Source: Dryas octopetala (taxonomy: Eukaryota; Streptophyta; Magnoliopsida; Rosales; Rosaceae). Taken from it: a stretch of 64,000 bases of DNA. Each line of letters begins with the position of its first letter. Within the stretch, counting starts at the first letter, position 1. Of this stretch, positions 13,153 to 25,560 are shown piece after piece. The stretch is taken from assembly GCA_963921425.1 (NCBI GenBank), contig OY992832.1:26129489-26193488 (forward strand). The letters run 5' to 3'. A model generated the notes under the pieces. The model saw only the letters and a program-made list of their open reading frames with translations, was not told where the DNA came from and ran no database searches. Made by a program: the position numbers and the translations under genes.

Positions 13153-14583
13153 TTAGAGATGAAGGGGTACAGTTCTTACTCTATCCTTGGGTTCAATTCC
13201 CTAAACATATGCATACATGTGTCATTTAGAGTGGTTATGAGAAATAAAGAATATGCTAGCGGGAAGTAAATGGGTTTTTATTTACTTCGATGAAAGGACA
13301 TCTCACTATTTAGATCTTACTCTTTAGTAAGATATAAGGGATAGCGGTAATTAATTTTACAAATTAGGGGATAAGTCCACTGTTTATAAACTTTGACAGG
13401 TTTGCAATATCATGGAGAAAAAGGTACGCTTGCATTGTTATTTAATTTAACATGCATATGCATTTCATGAGATTAATTATGTTGGGTACATATTAAAAAT
13501 GGATGCATGATGATTTGATAATACCCAACCCGAAAAGGCATGGATTTATGTTAGGAATTATGCATGGCTATGACTTTATGCTTGTGAAATTGTGTTTTGA
13601 GCATTGAAATTGATTATACTTGTGCTTGTATAATTGTGGTTTCGATTTTTGAAAATAGATTTGTTTATTTTTCAAAGAAAGAATAATTTGATTTCTATTT
13701 AAATGTTTTAAATAGGTTGCCATTTAATTAATTGAATTATTTATTTGGGCAATAGCCATTTTGGCATGGGCTTAGGCCATTATTAAATCCTACTTGTAAT
13801 TGAATTGATTGTATTGAATTGTTTAAGTTTTGTTGGACTAGTTGAGTATGTGATCAGTTGTTTTGATAATGCTCACCCCTACACAGTTTGTTAAGTCGTA
13901 GGAAAACTCTAGGACAAGAGAATGGTTATCTTCATAGACATTTCGGATAGCAAGGGATGAAGGTTTGAAAGTAGAGAGAATTCACCAAGGATTAATATAT
14001 TATCACCACCCACGTCCGTATACTCAAGTGATGAGGAAGAGAACCCAATCATGGATGAGTTCGTTACTATCCTTTTTTATTTTCTATCTTTTATATTTTA
14101 GTTGAGAAATCAGTGAATTAAAGATTCACGGATTAGTATGACTCAATTACTTATTTAATATTTGATACTTATTTATGTTGATTCGTTTACACCAAAAATT
14201 AGATTTTAAATTAAAATTTTCACTCTCACTTGGATTTCAATTTCTTATTTGATGTCTTGTTTATTGATTTTAAAACAAAGGGTCTACCTTCATCTTCTTG
14301 AAATTGATTTATCTTGGAAAGTGAATAACTAAAGCTCACCATTTTTCAAAGCTTCCAATTTCGGTTTACTCTGATTAGTTGTATAAAAAAAATAAAAAAA
14401 TTCCCACTATTTTGAAGTTTAGATTGTTGAAATTTTATGCCTTACATTGATCTTCGATCTTGGCATGTTCTTACTTAGGTTTAGTAAGAGTATGTTGAGG
14501 TTGAAGACCAATGTACGTGGCGCTGCCTGCCCAAAGTGTTAGACCTTATTTTGGGGTGTGACAGCACCGGCCATTGACCCATC

Positions 14584-14644
<61 letters not shown>

Positions 14645-16085
14645 TTCTCTCCTTTTCTCTTAACCCAAATCTGAAAAAACAAACAAAAAAAATTCGGAAA
14701 CCCGGATCTGGTGGAATGCACTATAGCCAGAGAGGAGAAATGCACTATAGTCAGAAGAGGAGAAAAGATGGTCGAATTTGTGGTCGCCACATGTGTCGAC
14801 CAAAAATTGACCGTGTGGCGACCATAAATTCCACCGAATGGTGACCAGAAAAGTTATAGAGAGATAAAAGACACCAAAAACCCAAATTTGTGGTCGCCAT
14901 GTAGTCATGTGGCGACCACAAATTCGACCAGATCTGAAAATTTTACATATTCTTCTTCTCTATTGTTGGGTTTTGATGGGTCTGATGTCTCGAAGAATCA
15001 ACCATTTTCTAGGTTTTTTTTGTGGGTTTTTCTAGGCGATGAGGGGGGAGGCGAGGGGTTTTTTTTTTTTTTTGGTTTTGCTAGGCGACGTGAGTTTTTT
15101 TTCATTGAATTTTGTTGGGTTTGTTGCAGCGACAGGGGATGGAGGCGCCAGCGGCTGGGGCGCGGTGAGGGGGCAGTGGTTGGCTTGGAAAGAGAAAGGA
15201 AAAAAAAAACTACAGTGAAAAAGGGTTTTATATGGAGGGTATTATGAGTATTTCAAGTTAAAAAAGGGTTATAAATGTAAGTTTTGGGGCTAAGGGGTCA
15301 AAAAGGTTTAAGGGGTATTTAAAAGGGTATTTCTCTAATTTAATAACATGTATAGCCAAATTCAAAAAGTATTTAAGTGTTAGATAATATAAAAATAAAT
15401 ATTTTAATTAATATAAACATCATCGATTCAATTCTGTTATAACCGTCAGAATGGAGTTTTCAAATTGATACCAAATCGGTGTTATGCGGTTCTCATCAGT
15501 TAAACGATAGATGAAAGGAGTCTCAAGACGATTAAATAATTGGTTCGGTCTAGTTAAGCATTGATCGGTATTCGGTTATTCAGTTGTTTTTATCCACCCC
15601 TAAATTTAGTCAAGGAGACGTGGTCACACAGATCTTGTGTCCAAGATATCAGATAGCCACAAAACAGAAATCCTCTTCTTTGAAGTCTAATTGCCTGTTA
15701 GCTAAAGCAAAATAAAAATATGAGCAAAGCTCTAACTAGGAAATAGGAATGTTACCTAAAAAGAAAAAGAAAAAAGAACTTTAGCTACAACTACAATTGT
15801 CTTATTTATTTAGGAACATAGAAGTGATTGAAGAGTGGAGCCAAACAACTTTCATCACTTTGCTTAATCTTTAATACAAAAGCTGTGTATAAATGTAAAT
15901 TGTATTTACTGAAATAATCAATTGAACAACGTTAATTTTCTTTATTTCAATTACATAAGTAAAATTTAAACTTTCTAATAATATATTCAGAAACTAAAAA
16001 AGACTATTAGTGTCATTACTCATCACTTCCAAGTTGACATATATACATGCACTAGTATTTATAAAAGTAAAGTAGCTAAGCATTG
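13153..16085 (+). repeat. Array 1, copy 3
   Basis: Complete unit. It lacks about 24 bp near 15848, where the other copies read AACTTAAGCCAACCAAGAAA between two AACAACTT words. The two short direct repeats suggest slippage deletion. Confidence 0.9.
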
Positions 16086-17516
16086 TTAGAGATGAAGGGG
16101 TACAGTTCTTACTCTATCCTTGGGTTCAATTCCCTAAACATATGCATACATGTGTCATTTAGAGTGGTTATGAGAAATAAAGAATATGCTAGCGGGAAGT
16201 AAATGGGTTTTTATTTACTTCGATGAAAGGACATCTCACTATTTAGATCTTACTCTTTAGTAAGATATAAGGGATAGCGGTAATTAATTTTACAAATTAG
16301 GGGATAAGTCCACTGTTTATAAACTTTGACAGGTTTGCAATATCATGGAGAAAAAGGTACGCTTGCATTGTTATTTAATTTAACATGCATATGCATTTCA
16401 TGAGATTAATTATGTTGGGTACATATTAAAAATGGATGCATGATGATTTGATAATACCCAACCCGAAAAGGCATGGATTTATGTTAGGAATTATGCATGG
16501 CTATGACTTTATGCTTGTGAAATTGTGTTTTGAGCATTGAAATTGATTATACTTGTGCTTGTATAATTGTGGTTTCGATTTTTGAAAATAGATTTGTTTA
16601 TTTTTCAAAGAAAGAATAATTTGATTTCTATTTAAATGTTTTAAATAGGTTGCCATTTAATTAATTGAATTATTTATTTGGGCAATAGCCATTTTGGCAT
16701 GGGCTTAGGCCATTATTAAATCCTACTTGTAATTGAATTGATTGTATTGAATTGTTTAAGTTTTGTTGGACTAGTTGAGTATGTGATCAGTTGTTTTGAT
16801 AATGCTCACCCCTACACAGTTTGTTAAGTCGTAGGAAAACTCTAGGACAAGAGAATGGTTATCTTCATAGACATTTCGGATAGCAAGGGATGAAGGTTTG
16901 AAAGTAGAGAGAATTCACCAAGGATTAATATATTATCACCACCCACGTCCGTATACTCAAGTGATGAGGAAGAGAACCCAATCATGGATGAGTTCGTTAC
17001 TATCCTTTTTTATTTTCTATCTTTTATATTTTAGTTGAGAAATCAGTGAATTAAAGATTCACGGATTAGTATGACTCAATTACTTATTTAATATTTGATA
17101 CTTATTTATGTTGATTCGTTTACACCAAAAATTAGATTTTAAATTAAAATTTTCACTCTCACTTGGATTTCAATTTCTTATTTGATGTCTTGTTTATTGA
17201 TTTTAAAACAAAGGGTCTACCTTCATCTTCTTGAAATTGATTTATCTTGGAAAGTGAATAACTAAAGCTCACCATTTTTCAAAGCTTCCAATTTCGGTTT
17301 ACTCTGATTAGTTGTATAAAAAAAATAAAAAAATTCCCACTATTTTGAAGTTTAGATTGTTGAAATTTTATGCCTTACATTGATCTTCGATCTTGGCATG
17401 TTCTTACTTAGGTTTAGTAAGAGTATGTTGAGGTTGAAGACCAATGTACGTGGCGCTGCCTGCCCAAAGTGTTAGACCTTATTTTGGGGTGTGACAGCAC
17501 CGGCCATTGACCCATC

Positions 17517-17579
<63 letters not shown>

Positions 17580-19043
17580 TTCTCTCCTTTTCTCTTAACC
17601 CAAATCTGAAAAAACAAACAAAAAAAATTCGGAAACCCGGATCTGGTGGAATGCACTATAGCCAGAGAGGAGAAATGCACTATAGTCAGAAGAGGAGAAA
17701 AGATGGTCGAATTTGTGGTCGCCACATGTGTCGACCAAAAATTGACCGTGTGGCGACCATAAATTCCACCGAATGGTGACCAGAAAAGTTATAGAGAGAT
17801 AAAAGACACCAAAAACCCAAATTTGTGGTCGCCATGTAGTCATGTGGCGACCACAAATTCGACCAGATCTGAAAATTTTACATATTCTTCTTCTCTATTG
17901 TTGGGTTTTGATGGGTCTGATGTCTCGAAGAATCAACCATTTTCTAGGTTTTTTTTGTGGGTTTTTCTAGGCGATGAGGGGGGAGGCGAGGGGTTTTTTT
18001 TTTTTTTTGGTTTTGCTAGGCGACGTGAGTTTTTTTTCATTGAATTTTGTTGGGTTTGTTGCAGCGACAGGGGATGGAGGCGCCAGCGGCTGGGGCGCGG
18101 TGAGGGGGCAGTGGTTGGCTTGGAAAGAGAAAGGAAAAAAAAAAACTACAGTGAAAAAGGGTTTTATATGGAGGGTATTATGAGTATTTCAAGTTAAAAA
18201 AGGGTTATAAATGTAAGTTTTGGGGCTAAGGGGTCAAAAAGGTTTAAGGGGTATTTAAAAGGGTATTTCTCTAATTTAATAACATGTATAGCCAAATTCA
18301 AAAAGTATTTAAGTGTTAGATAATATAAAAATAAATATTTTAATTAATATAAACATCATCGATTCAATTCTGTTATAACCGTCAGAATGGAGTTTTCAAA
18401 TTGATACCAAATCGGTGTTATGCGGTTCTCATCAGTTAAACGATAGATGAAAGGAGTCTCAAGACGATTAAATAATTGGTTCGGTCTAGTTAAGCATTGA
18501 TCGGTATTCGGTTATTCAGTTGTTTTTATCCACCCCTAAATTTAGTCAAGGAGACGTGGTCACACAGATCTTGTGTCCAAGATATCAGATAGCCACAAAA
18601 CAGAAATCCTCTTCTTTGAAGTCTAATTGCCTGTTAGCTAAAGCAAAATAAAAATATGAGCAAAGCTCTAACTAGGAAATAGGAATGTTACCTAAAAAGA
18701 AAAAGAAAAAAGAACTTTAGCTACAACTACAATTGTCTTATTTATTTAGGAACATAGAAGTGATTGAAGAGTGGAGCCAAACAACTTAAGCCAACCAAGA
18801 AAACAACTTTCATCACTTTGCTTAATCTTTAATACAAAAGCTGTGTATAAATGTAAATTGTATTTACTGAAATAATCAATTGAACAACGTTAATTTTCTT
18901 TATTTCAATTACATAAGTAAAATTTAAACTTTCTAATAATATATTCAGAAACTAAAAAAGACTATTAGTGTCATTACTCATCACTTCCAAGTTGACATAT
19001 ATACATGCACTAGTATTTATAAAAGTAAAGTAGCTAAGCATTG
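16086..19043 (+). repeat. Array 1, copy 4
   Basis: Complete unit with a TC microsatellite at about 17518-17585. It shares GATCAGTTG with copies 2 and 3 near 16790, where copies 1, 5 and 6 have GATCAGCTG. Confidence 0.9.
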
Positions 19044-20474
19044 TTAGAGATGAAGGGGTACAGTTCTTACTCTATCCTTGGGTTCAATTCCCTAAACATA
19101 TGCATACATGTGTCATTTAGAGTGGTTATGAGAAATAAAGAATATGCTAGCGGGAAGTAAATGGGTTTTTATTTACTTCGATGAAAGGACATCTCACTAT
19201 TTAGATCTTACTCTTTAGTAAGATATAAGGGATAGCGGTAATTAATTTTACAAATTAGAGGATAAGTCCACTGTTTATAAACTTTGACAGGTTTGCAATA
19301 TCATGGAGAAAAAGGTACGCTTGCATTGTTATTTAATTTAACATGCATATGCATTTCATGAGATTAATTATGTTGGGTACATATTAAAAATGGATGCATG
19401 ATGATTTGATAATACCCAACCCGAAAAGGCATGGATTTATGTTAGGAATTATGCATGGCTATGACTTTATGCTTGTGAAATTGTGTTTTGAGCATTGAAA
19501 TTGATTATACTTGTGCTTGTATAATTGTGGTTTCGATTTTTGAAAATAGATTTGTTTATTTTTCAAAGAAAGAATAATTTGATTTCTATTTAAATGTTTT
19601 AAATAGGTTGCCATTTAATTAATTGAATTATTTATTTGGGCAATAGCCATTTTGGCATGGGCTTAGGCCATTATTAAATCCTACTTGTAATTGAATTGAT
19701 TGTATTGAATTGTTTAAGTTTTGTTGGACTAGTTGAGTATGTGATCAGCTGTTTTGATAATGCTCACCCCTACACAGTTTGTTAAGTCGTAGGAAAACTC
19801 TAGGACAAGAGAATGGTTATCTTCATAGACATTTCGGATAGCAAGGGATGAAGGTTTGAAAGTAGAGAGAATTCACCAAGGATTAATATATTATCACCAC
19901 CCACGTCCGTATACTCAAGTGATGAGGAAGAGAACCCAATCATGGATGAGTTCGTTACTATCCTTTTTTATTTTCTATCTTTTATATTTTAGTTGAGAAA
20001 TCAGTGAATTAAAGATTCACGGATTAGTATGACTCAATTACTTATTTAATATTTGATACTTATTTATGTTGATTCGTTTACACCAAAAATTAGATTTTAA
20101 ATTAAAATTTTCACTCTCACTTGGATTTCAATTTCTTATTTGATGTCTTGTTTATTGATTTTAAAACAAAGGGTCTACCTTCATCTTCTTGAAATTGATT
20201 TATCTTGGAAAGTGAATAACTAAAGCTCACCATTTTTCAAAGCTTCCAATTTCGGTTTACTCTGATTAGTTGTATAAAAAAAATAAAAAAATTCCCACTA
20301 TTTTGAAGTTTAGATTGTTGAAATTTTATGCCTTACATTGATCTTCGATCTTGGCATGTTCTTACTTAGGTTTAGTAAGAGTATGTTGAGGTTGAAGACC
20401 AATGTACGTGGCGCTGCCTGCCCAAAGTGTTAGACCTTATTTTGGGGTGTGACAGCACCGGCCATTGACCCATC

Positions 20475-20567
<93 letters not shown>

Positions 20568-22029
20568 TTCTCTCCTTTTCTCTTAACCCAAATCTGAAAA
20601 AACAAACAAAAAAAATTCGGAAACCCGGATCTGGTGGAATGCACTATAGCCAGAGAGGAGAAATGCACTATAGTCAGAAGAGGAGAAAAGATGGTCGAAT
20701 TTGTGGTCGCCACATGTGTCGACCAAAAATTGACCGTGTGGCGACCATAAATTCCACCGAATGGTGACCAGAAAAGTTATAGAGAGATAAAAGACACCAA
20801 AAACCCAAATTTGTGGTCGCCATGTAGTCATGTGGCGACCACAAATTCGACCAGATCTGAAAATTTTACATATTCTTCTTCTCTATTGTTGGGTTTTGAT
20901 GGGTCTGATGTCTCGAAGAATCCACCATTTTCTAGGTTTTTTTTGTGGGTTTTTCTAGGCGATGAGGGGGGAGGCGAGGGGTTTTTTTTTTTTTTGGTTT
21001 TGCTAGGCGACGTGAGTTTTTTTTCATTGAATTTTGTTGGGTTTGTTGCAGCGACAGGGGATGGAGGCGCCAGCGGCTGGGGCGCGGTGAGGGGGCAGTA
21101 GTTGGCTTGGAAAGAGAAAGGAAAAAAAAAACTACAGTGAAAAAGGGTTTTATATGGAGGGTATTATGAGTATTTCAAGTTAAAAAAGGGTTATAAATGT
21201 AAGTTTTGGGGCTAAGGGGTCAAAAAGGTTTAAGGGGTATTTAAAAGGGTATTTCTCTAATTTAATAACATGTATAGCCAAATTCAAAAAGTATTTAAGT
21301 GTTAGATAATATAAAAATAAATATTTTAATTAATATAAACATCATCGATTCAATTCTGTTATAACCGTCAGAATGGAGTTTTCAAATTGATACCAAATCG
21401 GTGTTATGCGGTTCTCATCAGTTAAACGATAGATGAAAGGAGTCTCAAGACGATTAAATAATTGGTTCGGTCTAGTTAAGCATTGATCGGTATTCGGTTA
21501 TTCAGTTGTTTTTATCCACCCCTAAATTTAGTCAAGGAGACGTGGTCACACAGATCTTGTGTCCAAGATATCAGATAGCCACAAAACAGAAATCCTCTTC
21601 TTTGAAGTCTAATTGCCTGTTAGCTAAAGCAAAATAAAAATATGAGCAAAGCTCTAACTAGGAAATAGGAATGTTACCTAAAAAGAAAAAGAAAAAAGAA
21701 CTTTAGCTACAACTACAATTGTCTTATTTATTTAGGAACATAGAAGTGATTGAAGAGTGGAGCCAAACAACTTAAGCCAACCAAGAAAACAACTTTCATC
21801 ACTTTGCTTAATCTTTAATACAAAAGCTGTGTATAAATGTAAATTGTATTTACTGAAATAATCAATTGAACAACGTTAATTTTCTTTATTTCAATTACAT
21901 AAGTAAAATTTAAACTTTCTAATAATATATTCAGAAACTAAAAAAGACTATTAGTGTCATTACTCATCACTTCCAAGTTGACATATATACATGCACTAGT
22001 ATTTATAAAAGTAAAGTAGCTAAGCATTG
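19044..22029 (+). repeat. Array 1, copy 5
   Basis: Complete unit, the longest because its TC microsatellite (about 20477-20575) is the most expanded in the array. Private changes include ATTAGAGG near 19254 and GAATCCACC near 20919. Confidence 0.9.
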
Positions 22030-23460
22030 TTAGAGATGAAGGGGTACAGTTCTTACTCTATCCTTGGGTTCAATTCCCTAAACATATGCATACATGTGTC
22101 ATTTAGAGTGGTTATGAGAAATAAAGAATATGCTAGCGGGAAGTAAATGGGTTTTTATTTACTTCGATGAAAGGACATCTCACTATTTAGATCTTACTCT
22201 TTAGTAAGATATAAGGGATAGCGGTAATTAATTTTACAAATTAGGGGATAAGTCCACTGTTTATAAACTTTGACAGGTTTGCAATATCATGGAGAAAAAG
22301 GTACGCTTGCATTGTTATTTAATTTAACATGCATATGCATTTCATGAGATTAATTATGTTGGGTACATATTAAAAATGGATGCATGATGATTTGATAATA
22401 CCCAACCCGAAAAGGCATGGATTTATGTTAGGAATTATGCATGGCTATGACTTTATGCTTGTGAAATTGTGTTTTGAGCATTGAAATTGATTATACTTGT
22501 GCTTGTATAATTGTGGTTTCGATTTTTGAAAATAGATTTGTTTATTTTTCAAAGAAAGAATAATTTGATTTCTATTTAAATGTTTTAAATAGGTTGCCAT
22601 TTAATTAATTGAATTATTTATTTGGGCAATAGCCATTTTGGCATGGGCTTAGGCCATTATTAAATCCTACTTGTAATTGAATTGATTGTATTGAATTGTT
22701 TAAGTTTTGTTGGACTAGTTGAGTATGTGATCAGCTGTTTTGATAATGCTCACCCCTACACAGTTTGTTAAGTCGTAGGAAAACTCTAGGACAAGAGAAT
22801 GGTTATCTTCATAGACATTTCGGATAGCAAGGGATGAAGGTTTGAAAGTAGAGAGAATTCACCAAGGATTAATATATTATCACCACCCACGTCCGTATAC
22901 TCAAGTGATGAGGAAGAGAACCCAATCATGGATGAGTTCGTTACTATCCTTTTTTATTTTCTATCTTTTATATTTTAGTTGAGAAATCAGTGAATTAAAG
23001 ATTCACGGATTAGTATGACTCAATTACTTATTTAATATTTGATACTTATTTATGTTGATTCGTTTACACCAAAAATTAGATTTTAAATTAAAATTTTCAC
23101 TCTCACTTGGATTTCAATTTCTTATTTGATGTCTTGTTTATTGATTTTAAAACAAAGGGTCTACCTTCATCTTCTTGAAATTGATTTATCTTGGAAAGTG
23201 AATAACTAAAGCTCACCATTTTTCAAAGCTTCCAATTTCGGTTTACTCTGATTAGTTGTATAAAAAAAATAAAAAAATTCCCACTATTTTGAAGTTTAGA
23301 TTGTTGAAATTTTATGCCTTACATTGATCTTCGATCTTGGCATGTTCTTACTTAGGTTTAGTAAGAGTATGTTGAGGTTGAAGACCAATGTACGTGGCGC
23401 TGCCTGCCCAAAGTGTTAGACCTTATTTTGGGGTGTGACAGCACCGGCCATTGACCCATC

Positions 23461-23523
<63 letters not shown>

Positions 23524-24513
23524 CAAACAAAAAAAATTCGGAAACCCGGATCTGGTGGAATGCACTATAGCCAGAGAGGAGAAATGAAACACCCCGAACC
23601 TCGGGCCCATGAAAATACTGAACATCAAACTGTTAAATCTGTTTTCTCTTACTTTTGAGCCATGCACAACAACGTAAGTAAATATAATTCTGTCAAAAAC
23701 ATTTTAAACAAACCACTGAGTAAAAACAATTAAATAAATCTCTCTAGATCCCACTGCATCGTCTTCTCCCCACTGCTTTCTCAGCCTGCTTAACCTGCAA
23801 AACACAAATCCTACACAACATCCATGGTGTACCAGGTTATACAACCAACCCGGTAAGCTCACTAGAGCTCGTATGAGTGAAGTGACATAATAATTGTCCT
23901 CAATAATTTTCTCAATCCCCAAACTCAAAAACAATCCACAAAATATCCATAATTACTTAATCACAAAACATTCCACCACCAATCATCCAAGCATCAAGAT
24001 AATCAAAAACTCCTCATACGTACATCAAATCTCATCAATAATAATAATAAAGTATTCTTGCAAATCAATTGCCTAATCATTACTATTAACCTCAACATCA
24101 ACATCAACCTCAAACATTCACATCCTAATTAATAACCTCATGGCATAATCACCCTCGCTTCCCTTCTCAAGCTTCAAGCCTAAACCTTACCAAGTTCTAA
24201 CCAGCCCAAGTCCTAACGAACAAAAGCCATACAACACACGGTACAAACAAACATCTATCCAATTTCACTCATGACGCTCTTTGAAACCCTCCAACTTTAA
24301 AACTATTTCTCAAATCCATTTTTAAGTCATCTCAAATCTGTGGTTCGAACTCTAAAGATTAAATAGTATTTTCAAGTTGTAAAACTGTTAAAATAACTGA
24401 AATAAAAACACAAAGCTCTACTGAAACTGTCATTTAAAATATTTATTGTTGTAATTTCATTTCTCAAAATGCTCCACAAACTGAAATCTCACGCCACACT
24501 AGTACCCAGGGAA

Positions 24514-24856
24514 CTGCTGGTCATACACTGCCGAGTCATCTCTAGGCAAGTGCAGAGCAAATCTATACCTCCTGTGATGCTGGTCATACACTGCCGGTTA
24601 GGCAAGTGCAGAGCAAATGTCATGCTGGTCGTACACTGCCAACTAGGCAAGTGCAGAGCGAGTGCTGGTCGTACACTGCCAACTAGGCAAGTGCAGAGCG
24701 AGTGCTGGTCGTACACTGCCAACTAGGCAAGTGCAAAGCGAGTGCTGGTCGTACACCGCCGAGTCATCTCTAGGCGAGTGCAAAGCAATATATACCTGCG
24801 TGCTGGTCGTACACCGCCGAGTCATCTCTAGGCTAGTGCAGAGCAATATATACCTG
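24514..24856. repeat. 40 bp and ~66 bp minisatellite inside solo LTR B
   Basis: Repeats start at CTGGTCRTACACYGCC and end near GTGCARAGC. Short units are 40 bp; longer units add GAGTCATCTCTAGGC and a TATACCT tail. The block occupies the same relative place in the LTR as the unrelated minisatellites in A and C. Confidence 0.85.
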
Positions 24857-25440
24857 CTGAAGGGGTACTAGTATGGCGGTTTGAAACCGCTTCTGTATAT
24901 CTAAATCAACCACCTCTCAAAACTACTCCTCCAGATAAAAACTGAAATTTAAATCTTTCCATAAATCCGCTTAAATAAAATTATTCTCAAATTGTGAAAG
25001 CTGCTCGATTCAAACTCATTTTCTAAAGGACAGAAATTCATTAATAAAACTTCCCCAAAATAATACCAAAACCTTTTTCCAGAAAACTGTCCATACTCAA
25101 ATAAATCAAGAAAATAGTTAAATTATAAAACGTACAAAACATTTCGAAAACCAAGGATCCACTCACATTCTACCCTGAACTATACTGAAACCTTTCTGAA
25201 ATTGATTCCTACTCACGACCCTTCCTCACTTGTTTGTCATTCCTACTCACAATCTATTGTATGATAATTGCTAAATCCTCACTTAATCCTTTAGTCTCAA
25301 TTTTCGTCAATTCCTTCTCATGGTCTGAACCCTATACTGGGCTTCCTTTAACATAAAGCATCAACTCACACAAAACCGACGATTTATTAACGGTACTCTA
25401 CATTAAAAGACCAATACGTTTCACTCACAATTTATCTACG

Positions 25441-25560
25441 TAAAAGACAAAAATATCCTTCACGGTGCCATTGCTCGGATACCAAATCCGGCAGCATAAC
25501 GGCATCGTGAATGAGATTTCCCGAGCCCATGTACCTGTTAAGACCAGACAACCAACATTT
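25441..25560 (-). other. Conserved LTR block (B copy)
   Basis: On the minus strand this reads TGGTCTTAACAGGTAC, then a GATGCCGTTATGCTGCCGGA-like core, TATCCGAGCAATGGCACCG and TGAAGG. Nearly the same block is in C (29518-29630) and a diverged form is in D (47886-47998). Its conservation stands out against the fast-changing surroundings. Confidence 0.7.
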